64,000 nt of DNA from Nocardioides sp. Arc9.136 (GCF_030506255.1 NZ_CP113431.1:930001-994000), one strand, 5' to 3'; numbered from the stretch's first letter, positions 1 to 9,005 are shown. Translations and numbers: made by a program. The notes: generated by a model not told the origin, from the sequence alone.

Positions 1-537
1 CAGGGCGACGCCGCCGCGATCGCCGACCGGCTCGCGACCCAGCGCGAGGCGGCGTTCGTGTTCCACAGCCTCGCGCTGGTGAGCGCCGTGCTGCTCCTCG
101 TCTTCGCGGCCGGCCTGCTGCGCCGGCTGCGGCAGGGGAGCGGCAGCGAGGCCCTGGCCCCGATGGTCGCGTTCGCCGGGCTGGCCGGGACCGCGGTCGT
201 CCAGGTGATCGGCACCAGCCTGGACACCGAGTTCCTCTTCGGGCTGCCCCAGCAGGACGTGCTCGTCGACAGCAACGTCGTGATGTACGGCCACTTCATC
301 GGCACCGTGCCGTGGTGCTGGGTCCTCGCCGGGCTCGCCGGCCTGGCGCTGCACGCCGCCGGGCGCGCCGGTGCGGTGCCGCGCTGGCTCGGCCGGACCG
401 GCCTGGTCCTCGGCGGCCTGACCCTGCTCGTCGGCATCTCGCCCCTGCAGTACCTCGCCGGCATGGTCGGACCGGTCTGGCTCCTCGTGACCGCGCTCGG
501 CTTCGCGCTCGGCGACAAGGCGCACCGGGCCGCGTGA
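1..537 (+). CDS. Integral membrane protein, 5' end cut by window edge
   Basis: The reading frame is open from base 1, so the start lies upstream. The visible 178 residues carry about four hydrophobic segments, with charged loops between them and a basic end (GDKAHRAA). The arrangement is reminiscent of small four-to-six-helix DUF4386-like membrane proteins, but no diagnostic motif is visible and I do not assign a function. Its TGA (535-537) overlaps a possible GTG start (534) of the sensor kinase that follows, so the two may be cotranscribed. The kinase also has its own probable promoter at 591-596. Confidence 0.6.
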   Translation, partial: QGDAAAIADRLATQREAAFVFHSLALVSAVLLLVFAAGLLRRLRQGSGSEALAPMVAFAGLAGTAVVQVIGTSLDTEFLFGLPQQDVLVDSNVVMYGHFIGTVPWCWVLAGLAGLALHAAGRAGAVPRWLGRTGLVLGGLTLLVGISPLQYLAGMVGPVWLLVTALGFALGDKAHRAA

Positions 538-602
538 CCACCTCCACCTCCACCACTGCCGGTTCGGCCCCACGGGGGCCGGACCGGCAGCACACTGTCC
601 CC

Positions 603-2672
603 GTGACCCAGGCCGTGTCGCCGGACCCGAGCCCCAGCCGCGCGGCGGCGCGCTGGCTGGTCCTCGCCCTGCCCGTGGCCTGCGCAGCCGGGGTGGCGCT
701 CGCGGTGTGGCTCGAGCAGCGGCTGCCCGACCGGATCCCGGGCGACGGGCTCGCGCCGGGGCCGGGGTGGAGCACCGGCCTCACCGGCCTGGTGCTGGCC
801 ACCCTCGCGGCCGTCGTCCTCCGCCACGACCGCAGGCAGGGGCTCGGCTGGGCGCTCGCCTGGTTCGGGGTGTTCTGGACCCTCGACGGCATCTCCGAGG
901 CGTGGTTCCGCACCGGCCTCGACAGCGACGAGCCCCTGCCGCTGATGACGTTCACGGCCTGGTTCCTGCTCCGCTTCACCTCGCTGCTCCCGGTCACCGT
1001 CGCCGTGGTGGCGCTCCTCTTCCCGACGGGCCGCTTCCTGCCCGGACGCTGGGGGCTGGCCGGCAAGGCCGCGCTGGGCGTGATGCTGCTCGGCTCGCTG
1101 GTCTACGTCGTCGCGCCCTCCGGCGGCTTCGACGACGTGGGGCGGCTCCCCGTCGGCGCCGACCCCGACCCCACCACCCTCACGGCGCTCGCCCCGGTCG
1201 CCGACCAGCTCCTGGCCCTCGCCGGCACCGCCTCGGTCCTCGCCCTGCTGGTCCCGGTGGCCACCGTCGTGGTCCGGCACCGCCGGGCGGTGGGCCTGGA
1301 GCGCGACCGGATGCGCTGGCTGCTCTGGGGAGTCTCGGCGGTCGTGCTGCTCGCCGTGCTCACCCTGCTGGTCGACGTGGGGCCGGTCGAGCCGTACCTC
1401 TTCTTCGTCGACGTCTGCCTGCTCCCCGCCGCGATGACGGTGGCCGTCGTCGCGCCGCGCGTGGTCGACGTGGACGCGCTGCTCGGCCGGACCCTCGCCT
1501 ACGGCGGCCTGTGGACCGCGCTGCTCGTGGTCGACCTCGCCGTGGTCGCCGCGCTCACCTCCGTGCTCGGCGACGCGCTGGCCCAGCGCGAGGTGGTCGG
1601 GGTCGTGCTGCTGCTGACGGTGCTCCTCTACGGGCCGCTGCGCCTGCGTGCGCAGGCCCTCGCCCGGCGGCTGCTGCTCGGCCGGCGCGACGACCCGTAC
1701 GACGTGGTGGCCGGCCTCGCCTCGGGCCTGGAGACCGCGGACGAGGGCACCGAGCAGCTCGCCGTGGTCGCCGGCGCCGTGGCGCGGGCGTTCGGGGTGC
1801 GGTACGTCAGCGTCGAGGTCGACCGGCCCGGCGGCGAGCGGGTGACCGCGACCCACGGCCAGCAGCCGGCCGAGACGCGCGTCCTGCCGATCACCTACCG
1901 GGACGCGGAGGTCGGCCGGCTCGTCCTGCCCGCCCGCGGGCTGCGCAGCCGACTGACCCGCCGCGACGAGCAGCTGCTCGCCGACCTGGTGCGCCAGGCC
2001 GCCACGGCCGCCCGCACCGGGCGCCTGGCCGAGGAGCTGCAGGAGAGCCGCGAGCGGCTCGTCGTCGCCCGCGAGGAGGAGCGGCGACGCATCCGCCGCG
2101 ACCTGCACGACGGCCTCGGGCCGTCGCTGTCCGGCGTCGTCTTCCGCCTCGAGTCCGCGCGGCTGCTCGTCGACCGCGACCCCGGCGCCGCCCGCGACCA
2201 GGTGGCCGCGGCCAGCGCGCTGGTCCAGGACGTCGTCGGCGACGTACGCCGCCTCGTGCACGACCTGCGTCCGCCCGCCCTGGACGACCGCGGCCTGGTG
2301 GGCGCGCTGCGCCAGCAGGCCGACCAGGCGCCGGTCCCGACCGAGGTGGTGACCGTGCCGGCCGAGGGGCTCGGCCCGCTGCCCGCCGCCGTCGAGGTGG
2401 CGGCGTACCGCGTCGCGGGGGAGGCCCTCACCAACGTCGTCCGGCACGCCCGCGCCACGCGGTGCTGCGTCCGGCTGACCCGCACCGACCGCTCGCTGCT
2501 GGTCGAGGTCGCCGACGACGGTCGCGGGATCCCGGCGGACGCGCAGGCCGGCGTCGGGCTGGTCTCGCTGCGCGAGCGCTCCGCCGAGCTCGGCGGCACC
2601 ACCGAGGTCACCTGTCCGCCCGGCGGCGGCACCGTCGTGCGCGCCGCCCTGCCCCTGAGGAGCGTCCTGTGA
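603..2672 (+). CDS. NarL-type two-component sensor histidine kinase
   Basis: Membrane sensor kinase that should autophosphorylate and pass phosphate to the response regulator encoded next. The N-terminal 370 or so residues contain many hydrophobic helices (roughly eight to ten). A GAF-like segment follows (about 375-480), then a HisKA_3 dimerisation helix with EEERRRIRRDLHDGLG, whose His502 is the expected phosphoacceptor. A C-terminal HATPase_c domain shows ADDGRGIP and VGLVSLRERSAELGG. I chose GTG 603 because CACACT (591-596) lies 6 nt upstream, the leaderless pattern seen across this window. GTG 534, overlapping the previous stop, is the alternative. The 3' end overlaps the regulator start by 4 nt (GTGA). 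The stimulus is unknown. Confidence 0.88.
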   Translation: MTQAVSPDPSPSRAAARWLVLALPVACAAGVALAVWLEQRLPDRIPGDGLAPGPGWSTGLTGLVLATLAAVVLRHDRRQGLGWALAWFGVFWTLDGISEAWFRTGLDSDEPLPLMTFTAWFLLRFTSLLPVTVAVVALLFPTGRFLPGRWGLAGKAALGVMLLGSLVYVVAPSGGFDDVGRLPVGADPDPTTLTALAPVADQLLALAGTASVLALLVPVATVVVRHRRAVGLERDRMRWLLWGVSAVVLLAVLTLLVDVGPVEPYLFFVDVCLLPAAMTVAVVAPRVVDVDALLGRTLAYGGLWTALLVVDLAVVAALTSVLGDALAQREVVGVVLLLTVLLYGPLRLRAQALARRLLLGRRDDPYDVVAGLASGLETADEGTEQLAVVAGAVARAFGVRYVSVEVDRPGGERVTATHGQQPAETRVLPITYRDAEVGRLVLPARGLRSRLTRRDEQLLADLVRQAATAARTGRLAEELQESRERLVVAREEERRRIRRDLHDGLGPSLSGVVFRLESARLLVDRDPGAARDQVAAASALVQDVVGDVRRLVHDLRPPALDDRGLVGALRQQADQAPVPTEVVTVPAEGLGPLPAAVEVAAYRVAGEALTNVVRHARATRCCVRLTRTDRSLLVEVADDGRGIPADAQAGVGLVSLRERSAELGGTTEVTCPPGGGTVVRAALPLRSVL

Positions 2673-3337
2673 GCAGTCCCGTCACCGTGGTGGTCGTCGA
2701 CGACCACCAGATCGTCCGCGAGGGCCTCGTCGCGCTGCTCGGCGCGCTCGACGACGTCGAGGTCGTGGGTGCGGCCACCGACGGCCGCGAGGCGCTGCAC
2801 GTCGTGGAGGAGACCGAGCCCGACGTCGTCGTCATGGACATCCAGATGCCGGTGCTGGACGGCATCGAGGCCACCCGGTTCATCACCGGCCGGCGGCCGG
2901 GCACCCGCGTCGTGATGCTGACCATGAACGAGGACGACGACACGGTGCTCGCCGCCATCCGGGCCGGCGCGAGCGGCTACCTGCTCAAGGGGTCGGGTGC
3001 TGAGGAGGTGCACCACGCGGTGCGTGCGGCAGCGGCCGGCGGGATGGTGTTCGGGGCGAGCCTCGCGGGCCGCGTCGCGTCGTACTTCGCCGGCGCCACG
3101 GCGCCCGCCACCCGCGCCGACGACCCCTTCCCCGACCTCACCGACCGCGAGCGCACCGTGCTCGAGATGCTCGCCGCGGGCCGTTCCAACGACGCCATCG
3201 CCGCCGAGCTCCACGTGTCGGGCAAGACCGTGCGCAACACCGTCTCGACGATCTACGCCAAGCTGCACGCCGCCGGCCGGGCGGAGGCGATCGTCAAGGC
3301 CCGGGAGGCCGGGTACGGCCGCTCGGGGAGGACCTAG
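2669..3337 (+). CDS. NarL/FixJ-family response regulator
   Basis: Cognate response regulator of the upstream kinase, translationally coupled to it through a GTGA overlap. The receiver domain spans about residues 5-122. It has the acidic pair Asp11-Asp12, phosphoacceptor Asp57 (VVMDIQMP), a switch Thr in MLTMNE, and the conserved Lys in YLLKG. A LuxR-type helix-turn-helix (LTDRERTVLEMLAAGRSNDA onward, about 155-215) should bind DNA. The recognition-helix region SGKTVRNTVSTIYAKL is typical of the NarL family. Target genes cannot be read from the sequence. Confidence 0.93.
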   Translation: MSSPVTVVVVDDHQIVREGLVALLGALDDVEVVGAATDGREALHVVEETEPDVVVMDIQMPVLDGIEATRFITGRRPGTRVVMLTMNEDDDTVLAAIRAGASGYLLKGSGAEEVHHAVRAAAAGGMVFGASLAGRVASYFAGATAPATRADDPFPDLTDRERTVLEMLAAGRSNDAIAAELHVSGKTVRNTVSTIYAKLHAAGRAEAIVKAREAGYGRSGRT

Positions 3338-3379
3338 GGCCCTGCCGGTCGCGCCGGGCCGCCCGGCACAATGGAGGTC

Positions 3380-4087
3380 ATGAGCGAGACCAAGTCCAAC
3401 GCCAGCCGCGTCCGCGAGATCAACGACTCGATCCGCTACACGATGTGGTCGGTGTTCCGGCTCCGCGACGTCCTGGGGGAGGCCGACCGCGAGGCGGAGG
3501 GCGCCGAGGTCGAGAAGCTCTTCGCCGAGCTGGCGGAGGCCGACGTCGTCGTCCGCGGCGTGTACGACGTGAGCGGCCTGCGCGCCGACGCCGACCTGAT
3601 GGTCTGGTGGCACGCCCAGGACTCCGAGGACCTGCAGTCGGCGTACCACCGCTTCCGCCGCACCGCCTTCGGCCGTCGCCTCGAGCCGGTCTGGTCGCAG
3701 ATGGCGCTGCACCGGCCCGCGGAGTTCAACAAGAGCCACGTGCCGGCGTTCCTCAACGACGAGGAGCCCAAGCGGCACATCTGCGTCTACCCGTTCGTGC
3801 GCTCCTACGAGTGGTACCTCCTCGAGGACTCCGAGCGCCGCCGGATGCTGGCCGAGCACGGCAAGATGGCGCGCGACTACGTCGACGTCCGGGCCAACAC
3901 CGTGGCCAGCTTCGCGCTCGGCGACTACGAGTGGCTGCTGGCCTTCGAGGCCGACGAGCTCTACCGGATCGTCGACCTGATGCGGCACCTGCGGGCCTCC
4001 GACGCGCGCCGCCACGTGCGCGAGGAGGTGCCCTTCTACACCGGCGCGCTCGTGCCGGTCGCCGAGCTGGTCGACCGCCTCCCGTAG
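3380..4087 (+). CDS. hemQ: Coproheme decarboxylase (HemQ/ChdC)
   Basis: Cytoplasmic enzyme that decarboxylates two propionates of coproheme III to give heme b, the last step of the coproporphyrin-dependent heme route of Gram-positive bacteria. The 235-residue chlorite-dismutase-fold protein has distal His120 (NKSH), Tyr137 (CVYPF) and His160 (LAEHG). Their spacing matches the distal His, catalytic Tyr and proximal heme-ligand His that I recall for actinobacterial ChdC (His118/Tyr135/His158 in Corynebacterium diphtheriae). ATG 3380 is preferred over ATG 3371 because CACAAT lies 7 nt upstream of it, and families start near MSETK. No other heme gene is adjacent. Confidence 0.93.
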   Translation: MSETKSNASRVREINDSIRYTMWSVFRLRDVLGEADREAEGAEVEKLFAELAEADVVVRGVYDVSGLRADADLMVWWHAQDSEDLQSAYHRFRRTAFGRRLEPVWSQMALHRPAEFNKSHVPAFLNDEEPKRHICVYPFVRSYEWYLLEDSERRRMLAEHGKMARDYVDVRANTVASFALGDYEWLLAFEADELYRIVDLMRHLRASDARRHVREEVPFYTGALVPVAELVDRLP

Positions 4088-4205
4088 TCCGTTCGGGCAC
4101 CCCGGCACCCCTGCGGGCTGGCCCGTTCGGGTGGTTCGGGGCCCCGGGTGGGCCATTCCGGCCCCCGGCCGGTGTCGCCCGGCACGACGCCTCGTTGGGA
4201 GGGAC

Positions 4206-4619
4206 ATGGGGAAGCGAACCGACGTGGCCGGGCTGAGCGTCACGACCGTGCTGCAGCCGGGGCACACCGTGCTGCGGCTCGTCGGAGAGATCGACCTCGC
4301 GGAGGTCGACGCCCTGCGCCGGGCCGCCCACCTCGCCGTCGCCGCCGGACGCGACGTGCTGGTCGACCTCGGCGGGGTCACCTTCGTCGACGCCTGCGGG
4401 CTCGCCGCGATCGTCGGAGTACGCCGCGTGGCGCACGCCGCCGGGCTGCGCTGCCACCTCGTCGACCCCAGCCGGCCCGTCCGCCGGGTCGCCGGGCTGA
4501 CCCGCTCCGAGAACGCGCTCGGCTGGGACCTCCCCGCGCGCGGGCGCTCCACCGGACCCGGCCGGGGCCGGCCGTCGGCCGACCACGCCCGGCGCCGGCC
4601 GCCGACCACCCGGCGCTGA
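4206..4619 (+). CDS. STAS-domain protein (anti-sigma-factor antagonist-like)
   Basis: A single STAS domain (about residues 8-105) followed by a basic Gly/Arg/Pro tail. STAS proteins of the SpoIIAA/RsbV type bind anti-sigma-factor kinases and are switched off by phosphorylation of a Ser in a D-S-S-G motif. Here the motif is Asp62-Ala63-Cys64-Gly65, so neither Ser is present and classical phospho-switching seems impossible. A GGGAGGGAC ribosome-binding site precedes ATG 4206. No partner kinase or sigma factor is encoded nearby. It may be a constitutively active antagonist or a STAS protein with another ligand. Confidence 0.82.
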   Translation: MGKRTDVAGLSVTTVLQPGHTVLRLVGEIDLAEVDALRRAAHLAVAAGRDVLVDLGGVTFVDACGLAAIVGVRRVAHAAGLRCHLVDPSRPVRRVAGLTRSENALGWDLPARGRSTGPGRGRPSADHARRRPPTTRR

Positions 4620-4635
4620 GCGGACCCGTGCCGGT

Positions 4636-4681
4636 CTCGTGATGCCCAGCGTGCGCCGGGGCGCACGCTGGGCATCACGAG
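4636..4681. terminator. Bidirectional hairpin terminator
   Basis: A perfect 22-bp inverted repeat with a 2-nt loop (arms 4636-4657 and 4660-4681) sits exactly between the convergent STAS gene (ends 4619) and the FAD-oxidase frame (stop at 4692). There is no T-run on either side, as is common for actinobacterial terminators. Confidence 0.85.
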
Positions 4682-4691
4682 GCGCTGGGCG

Positions 4692-7157
4692 TCAGAGCTC
4701 GTGGTTGGCGCGGAAGACGCCTGCCGGGTCCACGGACGCCCGGATCCCGCAGACCCGCTCGCGCACGCCCGGCTCGAACGCGGCCGAGGCGTCCGCGACG
4801 CGCCGATCGGCGAAGTTGAGCACGCACCGGTCGCTCGACCAGGGGGCCAGCGCGGCCACGACCGACGCAGCCGCGGCGGAGCCCGCCTCGGCCAGGGCCG
4901 GGGTGGGGGCGATCGCCACGCAGAACAGCGCGTACGCACCCGGCAGGGAAGCCAGGACCCCGCCGCCCGGAGCGGGCCGGCTGAGCGCGCCGCCGAGGTG
5001 CCGGAGCTCGGCGAAGGTCAGCCCGGTCCGCGTCCCCGGCCCGACCACCCGCAGCAGCTCCTCGACGGCGGCCTCCGGCAGCGCGTCGAGCACGGCGTGG
5101 TCCGAGACCGCCGGCGAGGGCCCGGGCGGGTCCATGTGCACGCTGAGCAGCGCCGGCGCGGGGATCCGGCCGAAGGTGTCCATCTCCGGGGCGAGCGCCT
5201 GCAGGGGTGCGAGCAGCTCGGCGGCGCGCTCGTCGTCCTCCAGCACGGCGCCGTCGACCACGACCAGGTCGCGCCCGGAGAGGAACGGGGGCAGCTCGGG
5301 CAGCGGCGGGAAGCTCATCACGCGCAGGGAGGTCGTCACCGACTCCGGCACCGTGCGGGTCCAGGCGGCCCACGCCCGGACCACCTCGGGCGCGCGCTCG
5401 CGGTCCCACAGCAGCATGCCGGCGTACACGTCGGTCAGCTCGAGCAGCGAGAGCTCGATGGCGACGACGACACCGAGGTTGCCGCCCGCGCCGCGCACCG
5501 CCCAGAACAGCTCCGCGTGCTCCTCGGCGCTGGCGCGCAGCAGCGAGCCGTCGGCGGTCACCACCTCGACGGCGGTGATGCTGCTCGCGGCCAGCCCGTG
5601 CTGCCGGCCGTAGAACGACAGCCCGCCGCCGAGGGCGTACCCCGCGACCGCGACGTCGGGCGCGCTGCCGTGGAGCGCGGCCAGCCCGTGCTCGGCCGCG
5701 GCGACCGCGACGTCCTGCCACAGGGTGCCGCCGACGATCCGGGCGGTGCGGGTGGCGGGGTCGACGACCACGCCGGTCAGCTCGGAGAGCCGCAGGACGA
5801 CCGTGTCGCCGAGCGAGGTCTCCGCGAGCGCCGCGGCCCCGTGGCCGGTGCTCTGCGGCGCGACGCGGAGGCCGGCGGCGGCGGCCGCGGTGACGACGGC
5901 CTGCACCTCCGGCACCGAGCGCGGCACGGCGACCGCGGCGGGCCGCTGCTGCGCGGCGAGGTTCCAGGGCGTCCGCGCGGCGTCGTACCCGGGGTCGCCG
6001 GGCAGGTGCAGCTCGCAGCCGGACGCTCCGAGGCGGGCCCGCAGGATCACGGTGGGGTCGGTGTGGAGCGGAGTGGAGAGGGTCATGCTCGTTCCTTCGT
6101 GAGTGGTTCCATCGGTGGTGGTCCTGGGGATCCAGGTGGTCTCGGGCGGGCGGCCGGCCCACGGCGGATCGACGCGCAGCAGGCGGTCGACGGCGAGGAA
6201 CCCGTGCTGCAGCGCCTTGTCCATCGCGTCGAACGGCGGGACCTGCGAGGCGTGGGTGCGGATCGCCTGCCACCGCTGGTCGAGCAGGTCCTCCACGTCG
6301 ACGTACGTCGTGATGTCGGCGTCGGGCGTTCCGAGGCGTGTCGTGCCCGGGTCGACGCCGGCGAAGTCGGCCATGAGCGAGCGCGCCAGGCAGGAGAGGT
6401 ACGTCGCGCCGGGCCGGTGCGCGGCCGTGTCGAGGGCCGCGAGGACCGCGTCCCGGACGGTCGCGTGGTCGCGGTGCCCGTCGCTCGCGTCGAGCGTGAC
6501 GACCACGTCGGGTCGCACGTCGTCGTAGAACGCGGCGACCCGGTCGCGGAGCCCGGCCGGGTCCGCAGCGGCGAGCGAGCCCGGCGCGGGCGAGCCGTCG
6601 ACGCCCGAGTCGGCGTAGTCGAGGACCTCGACCCGCTCGACGCCCAGGAGGGTGCAGGCGTCGCGGAGCTCCCGCTCGCGGGCCGCCGGCAGGTCCGCCC
6701 GGGTGAGCCCGCTGCCCGGAGCCGGATCGCCGAGCTCCCCGCGGGTGGCGCAGACGACGGTCGTGCGGACGTCGTGCGCGCTGGCGTGGGCCAGGACCGA
6801 GCCGCAGCCGAACGCCTCGTCGTCAGGGTGGGCGACCACAACCAGCAGCCGCGGGCGGGTCGAGGCGTCGAGCGCGACCAGCATCCCAGGCAGGTCCAGG
6901 CCGGGCACGGCCCGCACGGCGACGCACGGCGTCGCGCCGGTGGCCTCGAGCCGCTCGGCGAGGACGTCGAGGACTCCTGAGGCAGCGACGGGGTCGGTGG
7001 TGCGGACGGTCAGCGCGGCGAGGTCGGCCGGGGCGCGGCCCACCCGGTCGAGGGCGTCCTCGAGCCGGGCGAGCGCCAGCGCGAGATGCGCTGCCGGGTC
7101 CTCCGCGTGGAGCAGCCGGCCCGCGTCGTCGACCGGGGTGGCGGTGTGCGTGGTCAT
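4692..7157 (-). CDS. RidA-like / PIG-L deacetylase / FAD-linked oxidase in one open frame
   Basis: One uninterrupted 821-codon frame carries three recognisable parts. Residues 10-100 resemble a RidA/YjgF domain. Residues 103-345 are a PIG-L/LmbE-type N-deacetylase with the metal motif AHPDDE (109-114) and GHRDH. Residues 358-821 are a berberine-bridge-type FAD oxidase (SVPEVQAVV, STGHGAAAL, GGGLSFYGRQHG), with a His in the GHG position that commonly anchors FAD. The Cys used for bicovalent FAD is not seen. An internal ATG at 6086 has its own GAAGGA ribosome-binding site 6 nt upstream, so the oxidase may also, or only, be made separately. The frame has no stop before it. It is divergent from the LuxR regulator at 7296, the likely controller. 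The substrate is unknown. Confidence 0.8.
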   Translation of the reverse strand: MTTHTATPVDDAGRLLHAEDPAAHLALALARLEDALDRVGRAPADLAALTVRTTDPVAASGVLDVLAERLEATGATPCVAVRAVPGLDLPGMLVALDASTRPRLLVVVAHPDDEAFGCGSVLAHASAHDVRTTVVCATRGELGDPAPGSGLTRADLPAARERELRDACTLLGVERVEVLDYADSGVDGSPAPGSLAAADPAGLRDRVAAFYDDVRPDVVVTLDASDGHRDHATVRDAVLAALDTAAHRPGATYLSCLARSLMADFAGVDPGTTRLGTPDADITTYVDVEDLLDQRWQAIRTHASQVPPFDAMDKALQHGFLAVDRLLRVDPPWAGRPPETTWIPRTTTDGTTHEGTSMTLSTPLHTDPTVILRARLGASGCELHLPGDPGYDAARTPWNLAAQQRPAAVAVPRSVPEVQAVVTAAAAAGLRVAPQSTGHGAAALAETSLGDTVVLRLSELTGVVVDPATRTARIVGGTLWQDVAVAAAEHGLAALHGSAPDVAVAGYALGGGLSFYGRQHGLAASSITAVEVVTADGSLLRASAEEHAELFWAVRGAGGNLGVVVAIELSLLELTDVYAGMLLWDRERAPEVVRAWAAWTRTVPESVTTSLRVMSFPPLPELPPFLSGRDLVVVDGAVLEDDERAAELLAPLQALAPEMDTFGRIPAPALLSVHMDPPGPSPAVSDHAVLDALPEAAVEELLRVVGPGTRTGLTFAELRHLGGALSRPAPGGGVLASLPGAYALFCVAIAPTPALAEAGSAAAASVVAALAPWSSDRCVLNFADRRVADASAAFEPGVRERVCGIRASVDPAGVFRANHEL

Positions 7158-7230
7158 GGCGGCAACGCTCGGGCCGGAGGAGGCGCGGCGGCCATCCCCG
7201 GGCCGCGGGGAGCTCTGCGGCGGTGGGCCT

Positions 7231-7258
7231 GGTGGTCCGAACCACCCACAAATGTGGG
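7231..7258. promoter_or_regulatory. Two overlapping inverted repeats in a divergent promoter
   Basis: GGTGGT-CCGA-ACCACC (7231-7246) overlaps CCCACA-AA-TGTGGG (7245-7258), in the 138 bp between the divergent oxidase frame and the LuxR regulator. The position suits an operator acting on both. For the regulator, CACACT (7283-7288) lies 7 nt before the ATG and is the likely -10 box. Confidence 0.5.
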
Positions 7259-7295
7259 ATGTCGGTCGCGCGGGTGTGCGCGCACACTCGTCGGC

Positions 7296-8435
7296 ATGCC
7301 CCGAGGTCTGACCGCCGAGCGCGTACGTCAGGACGTCGACGTCGTGTCGCGCGCCGGGCTGGACCTCGAGACGTTCCTGGAGGAGGCCGTCGAGTCCCTC
7401 GTGCGCGCCGTGCCCTGGGTGAGCGCCTGCCTGGCGACCCACGACCCGGGCACCCACCTGTTGACGAGCGCGCGGAAGTACGGCGCCCTGCGGTCGATGA
7501 ACTCCCGCGACCACGAGTTCGGTCTCATCGAGTACGGCACGGTCGAGCCGACCGCCTTCACCGAGCTCGCGGCCACCCGGACGGCGGCGGCCGGCGTGCA
7601 CCAGGTGACCGGCGGTGAGGTGGAGCGCTCGGGGCGCATGAGCACCTTCATGGTGCCGAACTTCGGCTTCACCGACGAGGCGCGGGTCGTCTTCCGCGAC
7701 GGAGCCGAGGTGTGGGGCGGGATGGCGCTGTTCCGCGGCGACGGCGACCGGCCCTTCGACGAGTCGGAGGTCCAGTTCCTGGCCGGCGTCTCGTCGGCGT
7801 TCGCGCGCGGTGTGCGGACCGGCCTGCTCACGCGGATGGCCGACGCCCCGGCGCCGTCCGTGGCCGCCCCGTCCGGGCCCGCCGTGCTCATCGTCGGCAC
7901 CGACGACGCGATCGCGCAGATGAGCGTCGGGGCCGAGGAGCGGATCGCCGACCTGATCGCGACGTCACCGGCCGCGGGCGATCCGCTCAGCCCGGTCGCC
8001 GCGCTCGTCGGAGCCGCCCGGCGCTACGCCCGCGGGGAGACGACCACGCCGCCGCGCTGCCGGGTCCGCGCGGCGAGCGGGATGTGGCTGGTGCTGAACG
8101 CCGCCCCGCTGACCTCCTTCGGCGACCGGGGCGGCGACGTCGTCGTCACGATCGAGGAGGCCCGGCCCCCGGAGATCGTCGCGCTCGTGGTCGCGGCGTT
8201 CGGCCTGACCCAGCGCGAGCGGGACGTGACCCAGCTGGTGCTCCAGGGGGTCGACACCAAGGAGATCGCCGCGACGCTGCACGTGTCGACGTACACCGTC
8301 CAGGACCACCTGAAGTCGGTCTTCGACAAGGCCGACGTGCGGTCCCGCCGCGAGCTCATCGCCCGGATCTACTTCGACCAGTACGTCCCGCGAATGGGCT
8401 CAGAGCTCGGTCCCTCCGGGTGGTTCAGCAGCTGA
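7296..8435 (+). CDS. GAF/LuxR-type transcriptional regulator
   Basis: A 379-residue regulator. Residues 15-180 look like a GAF-type sensory domain (FLEEAVESLV, ending in VQFLAGVSSAFARGVR), followed by a second, PAS-like region (about 190-300). It ends in a LuxR helix-turn-helix (LTQRERDVTQLVLQGVDTKE, about 312-370). The start ATG 7296 follows CACACT by 7 nt, suggesting a leaderless mRNA. It is transcribed away from the RidA/PIG-L/FAD-oxidase frame, and the shared intergenic region carries palindromes, so control of that frame is likely. The ligand is unknown. There is no receiver domain, so it is not a response regulator. Confidence 0.85.
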   Translation: MPRGLTAERVRQDVDVVSRAGLDLETFLEEAVESLVRAVPWVSACLATHDPGTHLLTSARKYGALRSMNSRDHEFGLIEYGTVEPTAFTELAATRTAAAGVHQVTGGEVERSGRMSTFMVPNFGFTDEARVVFRDGAEVWGGMALFRGDGDRPFDESEVQFLAGVSSAFARGVRTGLLTRMADAPAPSVAAPSGPAVLIVGTDDAIAQMSVGAEERIADLIATSPAAGDPLSPVAALVGAARRYARGETTTPPRCRVRAASGMWLVLNAAPLTSFGDRGGDVVVTIEEARPPEIVALVVAAFGLTQRERDVTQLVLQGVDTKEIAATLHVSTYTVQDHLKSVFDKADVRSRRELIARIYFDQYVPRMGSELGPSGWFSS

Positions 8436-8436
8436 C

Positions 8437-8454
8437 CGCCCGACCCGGCGGGCG
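8437..8454. terminator. Short hairpin between convergent genes
   Basis: CGCCCG and CGGGCG with a 6-nt loop lie directly after the regulator stop codon and before the end of convergent msrB (8471). The stem is short and there is no T-tract, so this is a weak call. Confidence 0.4.
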
Positions 8455-8470
8455 ACGGCGACGACCGGGC

Positions 8471-8887
8471 TCAGCCCCGCTCGGCAGCCTGCTGCGCAGG
8501 CTCGAGGGTGAGGCTGATCGAGTTGATGCAGTACCGGTCGCCGGTGGGCGTGCCGTACCCGTCGGGGAAGACGTGGCCCAGGTGGGAGCCGCAGCTCGCG
8601 CAGCGGACCTCGACCCGCTTCATGCCGTGGGAGGTGTCCTCGATGTACTCGATGGTGTCGGTGAGCGGCTGGTAGAACGACGGCCAGCCGCAGCCGGAGT
8701 GGAACTTGGTGTCAGACTCGAACAGCGCGGCCTGGCAGGCCTTGCAGCGGTAGACGCCGGTGGTCTCGGTGTCGGTGTACTCACCGGTGAACGCGCGCTC
8801 GGTGCCCGCCTGGCGCAGCACGGCGTACTCCTCGGGGGAGAGCTCCTCGCGCCACTGCTCGTCGGACTTCTCGACCTGGTAACCCAT
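8471..8887 (-). CDS. msrB: Peptide-methionine (R)-S-oxide reductase MsrB
   Basis: Cytosolic thioredoxin-dependent enzyme that reduces methionine-R-sulfoxide in proteins. The 138 residues match a complete MsrB. The zinc site is Cys48/Cys51 and Cys96/Cys99, the core is HSGCGWPSF, and the catalytic Cys120 sits in GDRYCINS. Cys66 could act in resolving the sulfenic acid. The start is ATG 8887, with TACGCT 6 nt upstream on this strand, again leaderless-like. It is a single-gene unit, convergent with the LuxR regulator. Confidence 0.96.
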   Translation of the reverse strand: MGYQVEKSDEQWREELSPEEYAVLRQAGTERAFTGEYTDTETTGVYRCKACQAALFESDTKFHSGCGWPSFYQPLTDTIEYIEDTSHGMKRVEVRCASCGSHLGHVFPDGYGTPTGDRYCINSISLTLEPAQQAAERG

Positions 8888-9005
8888 GCCTCCAGCGTAC
8901 GGCGGCGTCCCAGGACGGCGGCTGTCGTGGACACCCGGTTGACCGGTCTAGAGGACGAGTGTTCACTGAGTGTGCGAGGGACGTCACAAGGGCAACGGGG
9001 GCGAC

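Noticed and set aside
4636..4681. Operator or recombination site, given the perfect 22-bp arms
   Set aside because: It lies exactly between two convergent 3' ends, where a terminator is expected. Similar hairpins occupy the same position at 23229 and 52228.
6083..6841. Separate minus-strand gene in a shifted frame over the PIG-L domain
   Set aside because: Arg/Ser/Thr-rich shadow. The PIG-L metal motif AHPDDE is in the other frame.
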